From the NCBI RefSeq assembly GCF_030409685.1, contig NZ_JAUFQJ010000019.1, positions 30,053-94,052 on the forward strand: DNA of 64,000 bases, given 5' to 3'. The notes beneath the pieces were generated by a model that made no database searches, was not told the origin of the DNA, and saw nothing but the letters and a program-made list of their open reading frames with translations. The translations under genes were made by a program, and so were the position numbers. Source of the DNA: Ferruginibacter paludis. Lineage in GTDB: Bacteria; Bacteroidota; Bacteroidia; Chitinophagales; Chitinophagaceae. Positions 43,516 through 53,761 of this stretch are shown here, one piece after another (the stretch's first letter is position 1; each line of letters begins with the position of its first letter).

Positions 43516-45900
43516 TTAGTCTTTTTTAACCAGTTTAATATTCACGCTGTTGCCGGAAGCATCTTGTACTTGTGCCAAGTACATGCCCGCCGGCAAATTG
43601 CTTAGTCCCAAGGCCACCGTTAAGCTGCCTTGTCCGCTGGCGGAAACTGTGCTGTTTGCTTTCATTAGTTTTCCGCTTAGGTCAAATATATGAACCGCTG
43701 TTATTGGCTTATTGCTTTGCAGCATAACAACACCTCCGCCATCTGTTGGGTTGGGAGAAGCTGACACGGCCCAGTTTGCAAGTGCTGTAAATGTCACCGT
43801 TCTTGTTCTGCTGTATTGTTCAGCGGCATTTAGGTCAACGGCCCTTAACCGGTAATAATTGGTTCCGTTTGCAGGTACCATATCAGTAAAATGGGACCGG
43901 TATGCCAGTGTGTTGTTTTGCCCTGGCACTTTTCCAACAGCTAACCAATGAACGCCATCGGTACTCCGCTGCACTTCAAAATAATTAAAGTTCACCGCTG
44001 CTGCAGCAGACCAGTTTAACAAAGCTGTTTGCCCTTGTTGCTGTGCAGTAAAATCAGTAACTGTTACCGGTAGTGTGCATAATGCGCTAACCGAAATATC
44101 ATCAATCGCCAGGTCGTTGCCAGATCCGCCGGGGGCGTTATTTTGAAGGAAAATATCTGCAGTGGACACAGAGGGTGTAAATGTAAAAGTGTAATGGTGC
44201 CATGCATTGCCGACAGGAAACTGGCCGGTGTTTACAGAGCCTAATAAAGTTGATGAAACTGTATCTCTTATACCAGCAGTGATATTCGGCTGTAAAGGAG
44301 AAGTGGTTGACAGGTTACCTGCCCAAAAAGACAACATATAACTTCTGCCGGGCACCAAACCGGTGATCCGGCGCTGGTAAAATAAATCCGGCGCAAAAGA
44401 AGCGTTTACCAGCATAAAATATCCGCCACTGAGACCAGTATGATCTGTAAGTGTGGCATTGGCCCATTGGGCAGAACTCTGTGATAAAGCATAGTAGCCA
44501 TCACTCATAGTATTGCGGGCGGTATCATTCCAGTAATGGTAATCGGTAAGGCCGGATAGCGCATTACCGCGGATACCCGTTGCGCCTGATCCAAAGTTTT
44601 CTATCATAATGCTGGCACCACAGCTTGAGGAAATTGCGGTGGCGGATACAAGGCCGTTGGTAAATACTACATGTACTACCTGGCCTGCGGTAACAACAAC
44701 AGAAGTGCTGTTGCCGGCAATATTAACAGTGCTGCCGCTGGCAGGATTGTAGATAGTAATATTCTGCAGGTTGTAATTGGCGGGGCTGCCTTCTGTAATG
44801 GTATAGGTGCCAGCAGCTACAGGAATCATAATGGCATTGCCATTCCGCGAAGTCTGCACCCGCTCATCATCCAGCCACGTGCCTGAGCCATCGCCTGTCC
44901 GGGTAAATATTGAAGAGGGAACCGCATAGTACGTTTGCTGAGTTGCCGTAACTCCGGTAACCGTCCATGCCTGGCCATTATCGCCGCAGGTAAAAAAGAA
45001 ATGGTGACTGGCAGTAGGTTCTTCCGTCCATGTGCCGCTACTATACCTGTAGACAGAACCCATGCCGGTAAGGTTGGATGCATCTCCATATACATTACCA
45101 TTGCCGTCAACCGCAACATCATAGTCGGAGGTGCCTGTGCCGCCGCGGGCATAATATACGAGGCTGCCGCCCGTGGCATCTACCTTGGTGATGAACCCCG
45201 CGCCATCTGTCAGCACGATATCATTGTTAGTAGGGTTAATGTCGAGTCGGGTAAATGAGAATCCGCCATTATCAACGGGTGTTATTTCCGTCCAGGTAAA
45301 AGTTGAACTGTAATTACCGGTGTAGCGGCCAACCCGGCCACCGGATACAACAATGGCTGTAGCTCCTGTGCCATTGGTGATGCTGCCGTTACTGGCAATA
45401 TCAATAGCTTGCAGCCCGCCGAATGTAGCGTGGTTATAGAGCATAATAAAAGAGCTGCCATTGTACACGTATGCGTCGCCTGCAGAATCTGTCATTACAA
45501 AATGACCCAGGTCCGCACCATCTATCGTAACCGCCTTTTGGGTAGCAGACACTTTGTTCCAAACAGTGCTGTTAACGGAGCGGTGGTAAATGTAGCCAGG
45601 CGCTCCCAGCGTTGGCCCTGCCACTGCCCAAAGTTCACCATTGCCGGTACCATGACCAGCACCAATGTCTGTGGGTTCAATATTGAGTGCATTATCTTCC
45701 AATGTGAAATTGGAAACGGACGTGGGGCCGCCCGAAACGGAAAAATTAAAAGGTTGATTCAGGTCTTCACTGAGGGTTTTAGCATGCAGATACAGGTAAC
45801 CGGTTTGTGCATGTACTGCTTCTGCAGCGCATAGCGAAACAAAGCCGGCGATAAAAGAGGCAATAACTCTTTTTTGAAAAAGGTGAGTGATTGTTTTCAT
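43516..45900 (-). CDS. secreted protein with type IX secretion C-terminal sorting domain
   Basis: A 794-residue exported protein. The N-terminal signal peptide (VIASFIAGFVSLCAAEAVHA) leads into a large beta-rich region with repeated short strands (residues 25-420), a jelly-roll-like segment (about 430-610, IMIENFGSGATGIRGNALSG) and a fibronectin-like part (VTVTDFTAQQQGQTALLNWS). The last 80 residues (VSASPNPTDGGGVVMLQSN...GMYLAQVQDASGNSVNI) are a type A T9SS sorting domain, so it is exported across the outer membrane and attached to the surface or released. No catalytic motif is recognised. It could bind carbohydrate or another surface ligand. Confidence 0.85.
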   Translation of the reverse strand: MKTITHLFQKRVIASFIAGFVSLCAAEAVHAQTGYLYLHAKTLSEDLNQPFNFSVSGGPTSVSNFTLEDNALNIEPTDIGAGHGTGNGELWAVAGPTLGAPGYIYHRSVNSTVWNKVSATQKAVTIDGADLGHFVMTDSAGDAYVYNGSSFIMLYNHATFGGLQAIDIASNGSITNGTGATAIVVSGGRVGRYTGNYSSTFTWTEITPVDNGGFSFTRLDINPTNNDIVLTDGAGFITKVDATGGSLVYYARGGTGTSDYDVAVDGNGNVYGDASNLTGMGSVYRYSSGTWTEEPTASHHFFFTCGDNGQAWTVTGVTATQQTYYAVPSSIFTRTGDGSGTWLDDERVQTSRNGNAIMIPVAAGTYTITEGSPANYNLQNITIYNPASGSTVNIAGNSTSVVVTAGQVVHVVFTNGLVSATAISSSCGASIMIENFGSGATGIRGNALSGLTDYHYWNDTARNTMSDGYYALSQSSAQWANATLTDHTGLSGGYFMLVNASFAPDLFYQRRITGLVPGRSYMLSFWAGNLSTTSPLQPNITAGIRDTVSSTLLGSVNTGQFPVGNAWHHYTFTFTPSVSTADIFLQNNAPGGSGNDLAIDDISVSALCTLPVTVTDFTAQQQGQTALLNWSAAAAVNFNYFEVQRSTDGVHWLAVGKVPGQNNTLAYRSHFTDMVPANGTNYYRLRAVDLNAAEQYSRTRTVTFTALANWAVSASPNPTDGGGVVMLQSNKPITAVHIFDLSGKLMKANSTVSASGQGSLTVALGLSNLPAGMYLAQVQDASGNSVNIKLVKKD

Positions 45901-46781
45901 TTGCGGGGCTGGGTTTTTAAAAATGAGTTTGTTATTGTAATTGTAAGCGCATTGGGTAAAACAATGTCAGTGCCGATTTTATAACAGGCTGTCAACCAGG
46001 ATACATTACATAATACTCCACGACTAGCTTTCCGGTTTATGGATGGCAATTCTCAATTCTGTATCAATGCTTGTATAGTTATACTTCGTTAATGACATTC
46101 ACCGTGGGAACGGATAGTAACAGGGAATTACTGATACAAAGTGTGAATGGCGTCATTGGTATCAAGTGAAAAATGGACAAAAGGCAGCTTGATTTATGTT
46201 GATTAAACTTATTCAACCAAGTTCATGAAATAAGGGTATGGTGTTAGTAGTTGGGGGTAGCGACATTTAATATTAAAGAAAAAATCAAGATCAAAGTATG
46301 GAGTTCTGCAGGAAGAAGTAAAGCGTGCCGGCGTGCAAAAAAACCAAATTCATTTTCGCAAAAATGATATTTTTATTTGCTTCAATATGCTTTACAGCTG
46401 TGCCCGTTTTTTTAAGTTGTGGAGTTTGATATATCAGGCCCTGACCAAATGGGTTAATACATTGCAGGTATTGATTTTCGGTTCATCCCAATATCGCCAA
46501 ATTGTCCTTCATCATCCTGGCTGGCGTGCCTGCAAAAATAAGGGTGAGAAAAAAGATTTGCCCGTAAGCTCACCGCCTGGTATCTTGAATTTGCCTTTGG
46601 TCATGTGGTCAAAAAGCGCGTCTCATTTTTAACTATCCTAACCAACGGATCAACAGCCCGCCCACCGGTTGCAATATGCAAAAAATAAAAAACCCGTGGC
46701 AGACTAACCGCCATACCAGGTTTTTGTTCGCTGAATCAGTTTGCTAAATGAGGTAAAAGGGTATAAATTCACCCTTGGCCA
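45901..46781. other. 881-bp region without a confident gene
   Basis: Nothing convincing in either strand. At 46364-46429 a 21-codon frame reads MIFLFASICFTAVPVFLSCGV and stops: it looks like a lipoprotein signal peptide with lipobox cut off, possibly the stump of a degraded gene. A 99-residue frame at 46333-46632 in another phase is A+T-driven and unlike a protein. Confidence 0.35.
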
Positions 46782-48806
46782 CTACCAGATCTTTATCCTG
46801 TCTTTCTCCGCTACATACATCTTATCACCCGGTTGTATATTGAAAGCCTGGTGAAAATAGGGCATGTTCATCAGCGGGCCATTCACACGCCACATGGGTG
46901 GTGAGTGCGGGTTATTGTTGATCCAGTAACGAAGAAACGCATCTTTCATCTTCACGCGCCAGATGCGTGCAATGGAAATGCAAAACCGTTGATCGGGTGT
47001 AAACCCATCTATCCTGGTTGTACCATGCCCTTGTGGTGTTAATTTAAAAGCATCGTATGCAATGGATACACCACCCACATCTGCTGTGTTTTCTCCAAGG
47101 GTTAAAGCTCCTTTCACATGCAGCGTATCCAGCACTGTAAAGGTGCTGTACAGGTCAACAACCTGTTGCGTTTTTGCCTTGAACCTGGCGTAATCACCTT
47201 TGGTCCACCAATTGGAAACGTTGCCGTCTTTATCAAACTGGGCACCCTGGTCATCAAAGGCATGCGTCATTTCATGGCCGATTACCATACCAATGCCGCC
47301 GTAGTTCAATGCATCATCTGCGGCTTCATCAAAATAAGGCGATTGTAAAATGGCTGCCGGAAATACAATTTCATTGGCTGCCGGATTATAATAGGCCGTA
47401 ACGGTGGAAGGGGTAGTAAACCACTCCGACCTGTCGACCGGTTTACCTAACTTCTCCAGTTGGTGCCGGTAATCATTGCTGGCGGCCGATACAACATTCT
47501 CAAAGTAGCTACTGCGTTCGATATGCACCTGTTTATAGGTTCTCCATTTGTCAGGATAGCCTATCTTTTTTGTGATGGCAAATAATTTTTCTTTCGCCTT
47601 TTGCTTGGTGCTGTCGCTCATCCAGTCTAGGTGGTTAATTCTTGCCGCGAATGCCTGCTGTAAATTATTCACCAGTTCAAGCGCCCTTTTCCTGGCATTT
47701 TCTGTAAAGTACTTTTTTACATACAACTGGCCTAATGCTTCCCCTAATAGCTGATCCACAGCTTCCGCTATTTGCTCACCTCTTGCTTTTTGTACTGCCT
47801 GGCCCTTCAACACTTTGGTATATTCAAATGCCGCATCCCCAAAAGGCTTGCTTAACTCACCGGTATAAACGTTGAGGGTGCTGGCTTTTAAATACAGTTT
47901 CCAGTCACTCAGAGGTATGCCTGGCAGCAAGGCATTCAGTTGATCATAGTAAGCGGTTTGGGCAACATCAATCGAATCTGTTGTTACTCCTAAAATAGTT
48001 AATACATTTAACCACCCCATGTTGGGGTGCTTTTTTGCGAGTACCGCTACGGGCATTTTGTTGTAATTGGCATTGATATCCCGCAGTTCAATATTTGTTT
48101 TATGCGTCGCGGCCAATTGTTTTTCTATGCCATACACCAGTGTTGCATTGCTGAGTGCGGTTGCAGCATTGCTGCCTGTTAATGTAAATAAAGCGGCAAG
48201 GTATTTTTTATATGCCGCCTGTATGGCAACCGTTGGGGAATCAGTTTTAAAATAGTAATCCCGGTCTGGCATACCAATGCCGGTTTGGTATAGATGCGCA
48301 ATATTAAGATGGCTGTTTTTATTATCCGGCCCAACGCTAAAAGATAGTATAGAACCATTACCTGCTTTTAAGCCACTGGCAGCAAAGCGCACCAGGCCTG
48401 CCACATCAGCTATGCTGTCAATTGCACGGAGCATAGGTTTGATGGGATCGTAACCACGTTTGTCAATGGTGAGGGTGTCCATACCCGAAGCATAAAAATC
48501 GCCGAGCTGCTGCTCAATGCTGCCTGTTGTATTGGTAGCCTTCGACACACTATCCAGGATACCCTGCAACCGCAACCGCTGCGGGTAATTCATAAACATA
48601 TATGCACCAACGCCCGACTGCGACGGCGGTATCCGGGCGGTATCGTACCATTTGTTATTGATGTATAAAAAGAAATTATCACCGGGCTTTTTAGCCGGGT
48701 CGATGCCCTCTACGGCGATGTGTTTTTTTTGCGCAGCAACATAGTTGTTGCAGGCAGCCAGCGACAGGGCTACTGCCAGAAGGAATACCAGTTTAGTCAT
48801 ACACAA
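46782..48806 (-). CDS. M13 family zinc metallopeptidase (neprilysin/PepO-like), intact copy
   Basis: A 674-residue exported endopeptidase. The N-terminus (FLLAVALSLAACNNYVAA) is a signal peptide with a lipobox ending in Cys19. The Zn site is VIGHEMTHAFDDQGAQFD (HExxH near residue 510), with the third ligand in GENTADVGGVSIAYDAF; WRVNGPLMNMPYF is the substrate-binding block. Length is standard for bacterial PepO-type M13 enzymes, which cut small peptides at the cell envelope. A second, broken copy in the same orientation lies at 60424-62114, with almost the same C-terminal sequence. Confidence 0.93.
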   Translation of the reverse strand: MCMTKLVFLLAVALSLAACNNYVAAQKKHIAVEGIDPAKKPGDNFFLYINNKWYDTARIPPSQSGVGAYMFMNYPQRLRLQGILDSVSKATNTTGSIEQQLGDFYASGMDTLTIDKRGYDPIKPMLRAIDSIADVAGLVRFAASGLKAGNGSILSFSVGPDNKNSHLNIAHLYQTGIGMPDRDYYFKTDSPTVAIQAAYKKYLAALFTLTGSNAATALSNATLVYGIEKQLAATHKTNIELRDINANYNKMPVAVLAKKHPNMGWLNVLTILGVTTDSIDVAQTAYYDQLNALLPGIPLSDWKLYLKASTLNVYTGELSKPFGDAAFEYTKVLKGQAVQKARGEQIAEAVDQLLGEALGQLYVKKYFTENARKRALELVNNLQQAFAARINHLDWMSDSTKQKAKEKLFAITKKIGYPDKWRTYKQVHIERSSYFENVVSAASNDYRHQLEKLGKPVDRSEWFTTPSTVTAYYNPAANEIVFPAAILQSPYFDEAADDALNYGGIGMVIGHEMTHAFDDQGAQFDKDGNVSNWWTKGDYARFKAKTQQVVDLYSTFTVLDTLHVKGALTLGENTADVGGVSIAYDAFKLTPQGHGTTRIDGFTPDQRFCISIARIWRVKMKDAFLRYWINNNPHSPPMWRVNGPLMNMPYFHQAFNIQPGDKMYVAEKDRIKIW

Positions 48807-48956
48807 TTACTTTATTTAAATGAAGATAAAGTAAAAACGGCGATGTTGATTGCACCTGGCCCGTTGCGGAAGGCAAAGGAAAAGCTTAATTATCGTGTGT
48901 GTAGTATTACCATTCCTGTAGTGAAACCTTTCCTCCTGGTATACACTTGCTTTTCA

Positions 48957-49676
48957 TTATTGGTTGCGGTATAGTCTCACCGTCCAGTTGGCGGCTTTGT
49001 ACAGCTCCAGGTTAAATGTTTCTCCGTTGGAAAGGGTGGCAAAGAAATGGGCAGGAAACTGGCTTATTTCATACGAAACAGAGCTTTTGGTTGCAGTTGC
49101 AAAGTTGGAGGTTCTATTGGCAAATACCGCGTTGACAGCCGTTAAACTGGCAAGCGTAAGCACTGGGTTTCCGGACGGAGGCGCAACATTGGCTGCACCG
49201 CTGGTAGTAGAAATTTCTATCTTTAATATATGGCCACTTTCTTTTGAAGGGATCACCTCAACGTTATCGAAAAAGGTGGTGCCGTTTAGCAGGTAGGTAA
49301 TGTATTTTCTGCCCCTGTATTCTCCACCACTCCAGAATCCTGACAGAATGCTGTCCGGTAAACTGGCCCGCATGTAATGCAATTCGCCTTTCCCTTCCTT
49401 AATGCCATCCTGGAAATTGCCGGAGTACCAGGTGCTGTCACTGTAGTTGTAAACGCCGGCACCGTTCGGCAAACCATTCCTGAAAATACCCTTGTAGTGA
49501 TTTAAGCCGGTGGCCTCGCCCTTGCCATTGGCCAGGCCGTTTTTACAATCGCCGGTATACTTGCCTGCCAGGTCCATCAGCGCAACTTTACAAGCCTTGC
49601 TGCTGTCCTGCGCAGCGACAATATTTATGAAAAAGTTGACAGCCAAAATAAGTAAAACAACAGGGGTTAGTTTCAT
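48957..49676 (-). CDS. MORN-repeat secreted protein
   Basis: A 239-residue protein with signal peptide (VVLLILAVNFFINIVAAQ) and a run of MORN repeats at about 30-110: KYTGDCKNGLANGKGEA, HYKGIFRNGLPNGAGVY, WYSGNFQDGIKEGKGEL. The C-terminal 110 residues are not recognised and are Thr/Asn-rich. MORN motifs form a beta-hairpin rod, often for protein or lipid contact. It would act in the periplasm or outer membrane. It lies downstream-divergent of the histidine kinase across 486 bp. Confidence 0.8.
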   Translation of the reverse strand: MKLTPVVLLILAVNFFINIVAAQDSSKACKVALMDLAGKYTGDCKNGLANGKGEATGLNHYKGIFRNGLPNGAGVYNYSDSTWYSGNFQDGIKEGKGELHYMRASLPDSILSGFWSGGEYRGRKYITYLLNGTTFFDNVEVIPSKESGHILKIEISTTSGAANVAPPSGNPVLTLASLTAVNAVFANRTSNFATATKSSVSYEISQFPAHFFATLSNGETFNLELYKAANWTVRLYRNQ

Positions 49677-50162
49677 ATCATTTTTTTAAGAAGTTACAAT
49701 CGTTGGTAAATGCGGGTGCCGCGGCAAGACGAAATCAAAAGCACGGGTTACGGCCATTGGCATTTTTTACAAGGTAAGGTAATATATCGTTTGCACAAAC
49801 GAACCGACTAACCATTGTAAATTTAACAGGGTTGATTTTTTTCTTCAGGGCCCAATGCCCCGCCCCTTCTCCATACCAATGTGTTACTTTTCTTAATACA
49901 CATGTTTTTCACTGCCGTTTCTGCTCACCTAAAACAAATTATTAAAATCAATAGTAATACTCGGTTTTATTTTTTAATTTAACCGTATCATTATTCTTTA
50001 CAAGAATAAAAGTTGAACTAACTGCATGAATTATCCAAGATGTTTTATTACATCATCCGGCTGTTAGTATTTATTTCCAATCCTCTTTTTACATTTTTTT
50101 ATTAAACAATCTACCTCTGTGCCATAATTGATTGAAGCATGTACTACTTCATTTAATTAATT
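49677..50162. other. 486-bp intergenic region between MORN gene and histidine kinase
   Basis: A divergent promoter region, strongly A+T-rich toward the kinase. I see no RNA gene, hairpin or full -33/-7 pair. Confidence 0.4.
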
Positions 50163-52061
50163 ATGTCAATACTCTATAATTCGCTTTTAAAAACCGGCAG
50201 GGAAAAGCATATTTTTTTATTGCTATTATTTGTCTCAGCAGTTGGTTTCACCAATGCTCAACCGTTGACTGTCTTTGACAGCGTCCGGATATTTACAAAC
50301 AACCTGGAGCCGGAGCAGACCATTTACGAATTACACCTGACTTCATTCCGCTTCTCCAAATTCCCGGACAATCAAATCAACTTTGGCATTACGGGGAGCG
50401 CCTATCACTACATTGTATTAAAACTCAATGCTGCTGCAATCGAAAACGATCAGCGGCTTTCCATTGATAATACCAGCCTTGATTCCGTTGCCATTTACCG
50501 GGTATTTACCAATGGCGAAAGACAGTTATTGTACCAGGGTGGCAATGCAATGGCCTACAAAAACAAATTGTACAACTGGCATACAGCAATTGTCAACGTT
50601 GGCCCTGTTCCATCTTTTTATCTCATCGCACTAAAAGCCAGTCAGAAGAACATAAACGTACATTATGAAATACTGGATAAAGATGCACTACAGCTGAAAT
50701 ACCTGGCGTACGACAGGGTGGTTTATTTTTACATCGGTGTGGCCAGTATGATCCTGATCGTAATTACGGTAGCCCTGTTTCATTTTAAGAAACCTGAGTT
50801 TGCTGCGTACACCGGATACATTCTCTGCTTTGCCGGTTGGGTATTGGCGCATTATGGAAGGCTCTTTCCCTTGTTTTATCCCCGCGTGCCTGTTATTAAC
50901 CAGGTTATTAAACCGGTCAGTAGTTTAGGTGCCTGTTTTTTTCTCATCCTTGTTTTACAACTGGTATTTCAACAACAACTGCTCCACCATCGCTGGATTA
51001 AGGCGGTCATTCAATGGACGCTGTATGGCCTGGTAATCATAATCAGCTTCATGTTATCGTTCCTTGATTCCAACCTGCTTCCTTCGCTGAAATATGGTCT
51101 CGTTGTGTTATGGCATGCTGGTTTAATTGCCTCCATTTTACTCGTTGTTTGTATACCGCTCCTGCTGTTCAAAACCGGCATCACGGCTAAAATATTTTCG
51201 GCTGCCATGTTTGCTGTTGCGGTAATGGCCTTCATCCAGGTGTTTGCGACGGCAGGCGTTATCAGCAGCTTTTTCCTGAACGAACACGGCCTTACAGTGG
51301 GCAGTTTACTTGAGATTACCATCATGGCATTTGGACTGTTCTTTAGTTTACTGGAACAAATGAAAGCGCGGGAAAAGCAGGTACTGGCACTGGAACAGGA
51401 GCAAACAGAAACCTTAAAAAGACTGGTGAGTGTGCAGGACCATGAAAGGAAAAGAATAGCGGCAGACCTGCATGATAATATTGGTCCCCTGCTGGCGGCA
51501 CTTAAAATAAATTTCGGCCGCATTGTACATACCAAAGACCCGGCCCTGCTGAATGGCGTAGTGGTAAAAACGGAAGGCATCATTGACGACTCCATTGCCG
51601 AGATACGCAATGTGGCGCATAACTTAATGCCCAAAGGGCTTTCCTCCAATGGCCTTATCAGTACGCTGAAAGAATACCTTGACTCCATCCAGCAATTGTA
51701 TAATAAGCAGATTGATTTTAAACACGAGGTGCAGTCGATATTAAATATTGAGTTGCAGACCAATTTGTACCGCATCATTTGTGAACTGGTGTTAAATGCT
51801 GCCAGGCACAGCAAAGCCAGCCTGATCAGTGTAGAGATAGAAGCCGACCGCGACGCAGTGATTGTAAATATTGCAGACAATGGCCAGGGATTTCTACAGG
51901 CTAACAGCGAGCAAAAAAAATCGCTGGGTTTGCAAAGTGCAGAGAGCAGGGTGTTGTATTTAAAGGGAAAATTTCTATTGCATACCGCAAAGGAAAAAGG
52001 AACAGCTATTCATATTGAGATACCCTTACAATTTGACGAGGCCCATGTTGACCGCCTTTAA
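50163..52061 (+). CDS. 7TMR-DISM sensor histidine kinase
   Basis: A 632-residue membrane kinase. After a signal peptide (IFLLLLFVSAVGFTNAQ), a periplasmic beta-sandwich of the 7TMR-DISMED2 type (about 35-180) precedes seven transmembrane helices (about 185-400). A short coiled coil (LEQMKAREKQVLALEQEQTE) leads into a HisKA_3 domain with His437 in RIAADLHDNIGPLLAAL, then an HATPase with ELVLNAARHSKAS (N box) and IADNGQGF (G1). The partner should be the NarL-type regulator encoded on the opposite strand, whose coding end overlaps this gene by 36 nt. Ligand unknown; the sandwich domain type often binds carbohydrate. Confidence 0.92.
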   Translation: MSILYNSLLKTGREKHIFLLLLFVSAVGFTNAQPLTVFDSVRIFTNNLEPEQTIYELHLTSFRFSKFPDNQINFGITGSAYHYIVLKLNAAAIENDQRLSIDNTSLDSVAIYRVFTNGERQLLYQGGNAMAYKNKLYNWHTAIVNVGPVPSFYLIALKASQKNINVHYEILDKDALQLKYLAYDRVVYFYIGVASMILIVITVALFHFKKPEFAAYTGYILCFAGWVLAHYGRLFPLFYPRVPVINQVIKPVSSLGACFFLILVLQLVFQQQLLHHRWIKAVIQWTLYGLVIIISFMLSFLDSNLLPSLKYGLVVLWHAGLIASILLVVCIPLLLFKTGITAKIFSAAMFAVAVMAFIQVFATAGVISSFFLNEHGLTVGSLLEITIMAFGLFFSLLEQMKAREKQVLALEQEQTETLKRLVSVQDHERKRIAADLHDNIGPLLAALKINFGRIVHTKDPALLNGVVVKTEGIIDDSIAEIRNVAHNLMPKGLSSNGLISTLKEYLDSIQQLYNKQIDFKHEVQSILNIELQTNLYRIICELVLNAARHSKASLISVEIEADRDAVIVNIADNGQGFLQANSEQKKSLGLQSAESRVLYLKGKFLLHTAKEKGTAIHIEIPLQFDEAHVDRL

Positions 52062-52667
52062 AATCAGGCCGATCCTGTTTTTTACTTCGAACTTTTCAAA
52101 AAGCCTCGCCCGGTAAGTGTCAACGGTTGACTCACTGAGAAACATTTTTTTTGCTATTTCTGCATACGGCATTTCTGTACACAGGTGATTCAGCAGTTCC
52201 TTCTCCCGGTCTTTTATTTCAGGCACATTGCCCGACTGATTTTTTTTCTCAACATGCTTGTGAATATTGCTGGTAATGATCGGCGTATAATAATAACCGA
52301 ACTTCACCACCTGTTCCAGGGCCATGCGCAATTCTTCTGCGCCAATGTTTTTAAGCAGGTAGCCTCTTACCCCATACTGCAGCATTTGTATCACGCTGTT
52401 GTCATCCTCCTCCATGGTAAGCGCCAGCACTTTGATGTCTTTTTTATTGTCACAAATCCATTTGGCTACATCCAAACCACTCATGCCCGGCATTACAATA
52501 TCCAAAAAAACAATATCCGGCTTTTGCGCATTTTGCTGCAATAACTGAATGGCTTTGGCGCCATCCTGTGCCGACCAGCAAACAGTAAACCCTTCGAAGT
52601 CATTGATCAAACTCGCAAGCGAATCACTGAATATTTTATGGTCATCAACCAGCGCAATGGTAGTCAT
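52026..52667 (-). CDS. NarL/FixJ-family response regulator
   Basis: A 213-residue two-domain regulator. The receiver domain has the acidic pair LVDDH and phospho-acceptor Asp56 (IVFLDIVMPGMSG), Thr in VLALTME and Lys in YLLKNIG. A LuxR-type helix-turn-helix (about 150-210, KDREKELLNHLCTEMPYAEIA...STVDTYRARLFEKFEVKNR) binds DNA. HisKA_3 kinases pair with this type of regulator, so the convergent kinase is the likely partner. The two genes overlap by 36 nt at their 3' ends, which would allow antisense interference between the two transcripts. Confidence 0.93.
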   Translation of the reverse strand: MTTIALVDDHKIFSDSLASLINDFEGFTVCWSAQDGAKAIQLLQQNAQKPDIVFLDIVMPGMSGLDVAKWICDNKKDIKVLALTMEEDDNSVIQMLQYGVRGYLLKNIGAEELRMALEQVVKFGYYYTPIITSNIHKHVEKKNQSGNVPEIKDREKELLNHLCTEMPYAEIAKKMFLSESTVDTYRARLFEKFEVKNRIGLILKAVNMGLVKL

Positions 52668-52858
52668 TTGTTAAAGTTAAATTATTTAACAGGCAGTTTT
52701 TCCATGAAAATTTATCAGGGTTTTTCCTGATGGAGATTGGGGGTTTTACCTGTTGGAATTGGATTTCTAAGAGAGTAGTTTTGAATTGAACAAGCGATAG
52801 GAATAAGGAGTTAGGATAATTTGATTAAAGAAAGTAACTGGTAAAATCAAAGATTATT

Positions 52859-53737
52859 ATGACATCAATGCAGAGGATATTGTTTTTTGTGCTTACTCTT
52901 TTAATTATTTCATGTAATCAAGATGTTACGCCAAGACCTATAGAGCTTTGTTCTTATGATAACAAAAAATGGTCTAAAACTCAACAAGGGTCTTTTTTAA
53001 TTAACTCCAGATTATCCGATAACCTGAAATTTGATACTATATTATTACCATATAATCAGGTAGGAGATTATGCTATATTTCAGGGTGATATCATGCTTGG
53101 CAATATAAATGAGTTTGAATTGTTACAGAAAGATTATCAAGTTGAATCTTTTGTTACTACTAATGCGATATGGAAAAAAGGTAACATTCCTTACAGTTTT
53201 GGGGACCTAATTGACGAAAATGCAAAAAATGTTATTCGAAGTGCTATGGTTGAATGGGAGACCAAAACTCAATTAATTCGCTTTGTTCCTAAGACTGATG
53301 CTGATGTAAATTTTTTGGAATTCAATGCATCGGATGGTTACTCTTCTAACATCGGAATGAAAGGGTTGAAACAATTAATTTTTGTTAAGTCAGTACCTGA
53401 TAAAGGAAACGTTATGCATGAGTTGGGGCATAGTCTTGGGCTTTGGCATGAACACTGTCGCCCGGATCGTGATATGTATATTCATATAGTCGAGCAGAAT
53501 ATTGATACAAACTATACCAGTCAATTTTTACAACAAATCAAAGATGTAAGTACACTTAGCTCATCGTATGATTTAAACTCGATTATGCATTATCCGTTAA
53601 ATGCTTTTGGTAAGAATGGAAGACAAACAATAAAAATAGTTTTAAACACTTACGGCTCAAAGGTTAATGTAGGGAACAGGGATAGTTTGAGTATTGGAGA
53701 TATCGCCGCAATAAAAACGATATATAAAAATTTATAG
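52859..53737 (+). CDS. astacin-like (M12A) zinc metalloprotease lipoprotein
   Basis: A 292-residue exported protease. The N-terminus (ILFFVLTLLIISC) has a lipobox with Cys19. The zinc motif is MHELGHSLGLWHEHCRPDRD (His187, Glu188, His191, His197), the extended HExxHxxGxxHE of astacins, and the Met-turn is SIMHYPLNAF. There is no obvious long propeptide; IWKKGNIPYSFGD resembles the start of the astacin catalytic domain (about residue 100). It would be anchored in the envelope and cut a secreted substrate. It is 24 nt from the next gene, suggesting an operon. This and its neighbours are much more A+T-rich than genes to the left. Confidence 0.9.
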   Translation: MTSMQRILFFVLTLLIISCNQDVTPRPIELCSYDNKKWSKTQQGSFLINSRLSDNLKFDTILLPYNQVGDYAIFQGDIMLGNINEFELLQKDYQVESFVTTNAIWKKGNIPYSFGDLIDENAKNVIRSAMVEWETKTQLIRFVPKTDADVNFLEFNASDGYSSNIGMKGLKQLIFVKSVPDKGNVMHELGHSLGLWHEHCRPDRDMYIHIVEQNIDTNYTSQFLQQIKDVSTLSSSYDLNSIMHYPLNAFGKNGRQTIKIVLNTYGSKVNVGNRDSLSIGDIAAIKTIYKNL

Positions 53738-53761
53738 TAAATATAAAAAAAGTCAAAAAAC

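Noticed and set aside
46333..46632. 99-residue plus-strand frame
   Set aside because: Unnatural composition; a lipoprotein-like start in another phase overlaps it, so the region looks like debris.
51011..51880. 289-residue minus-strand frame opposite the histidine kinase
   Set aside because: Ser/Thr/Met-rich mirror of the kinase helices; the kinase motifs in the other strand are unambiguous.
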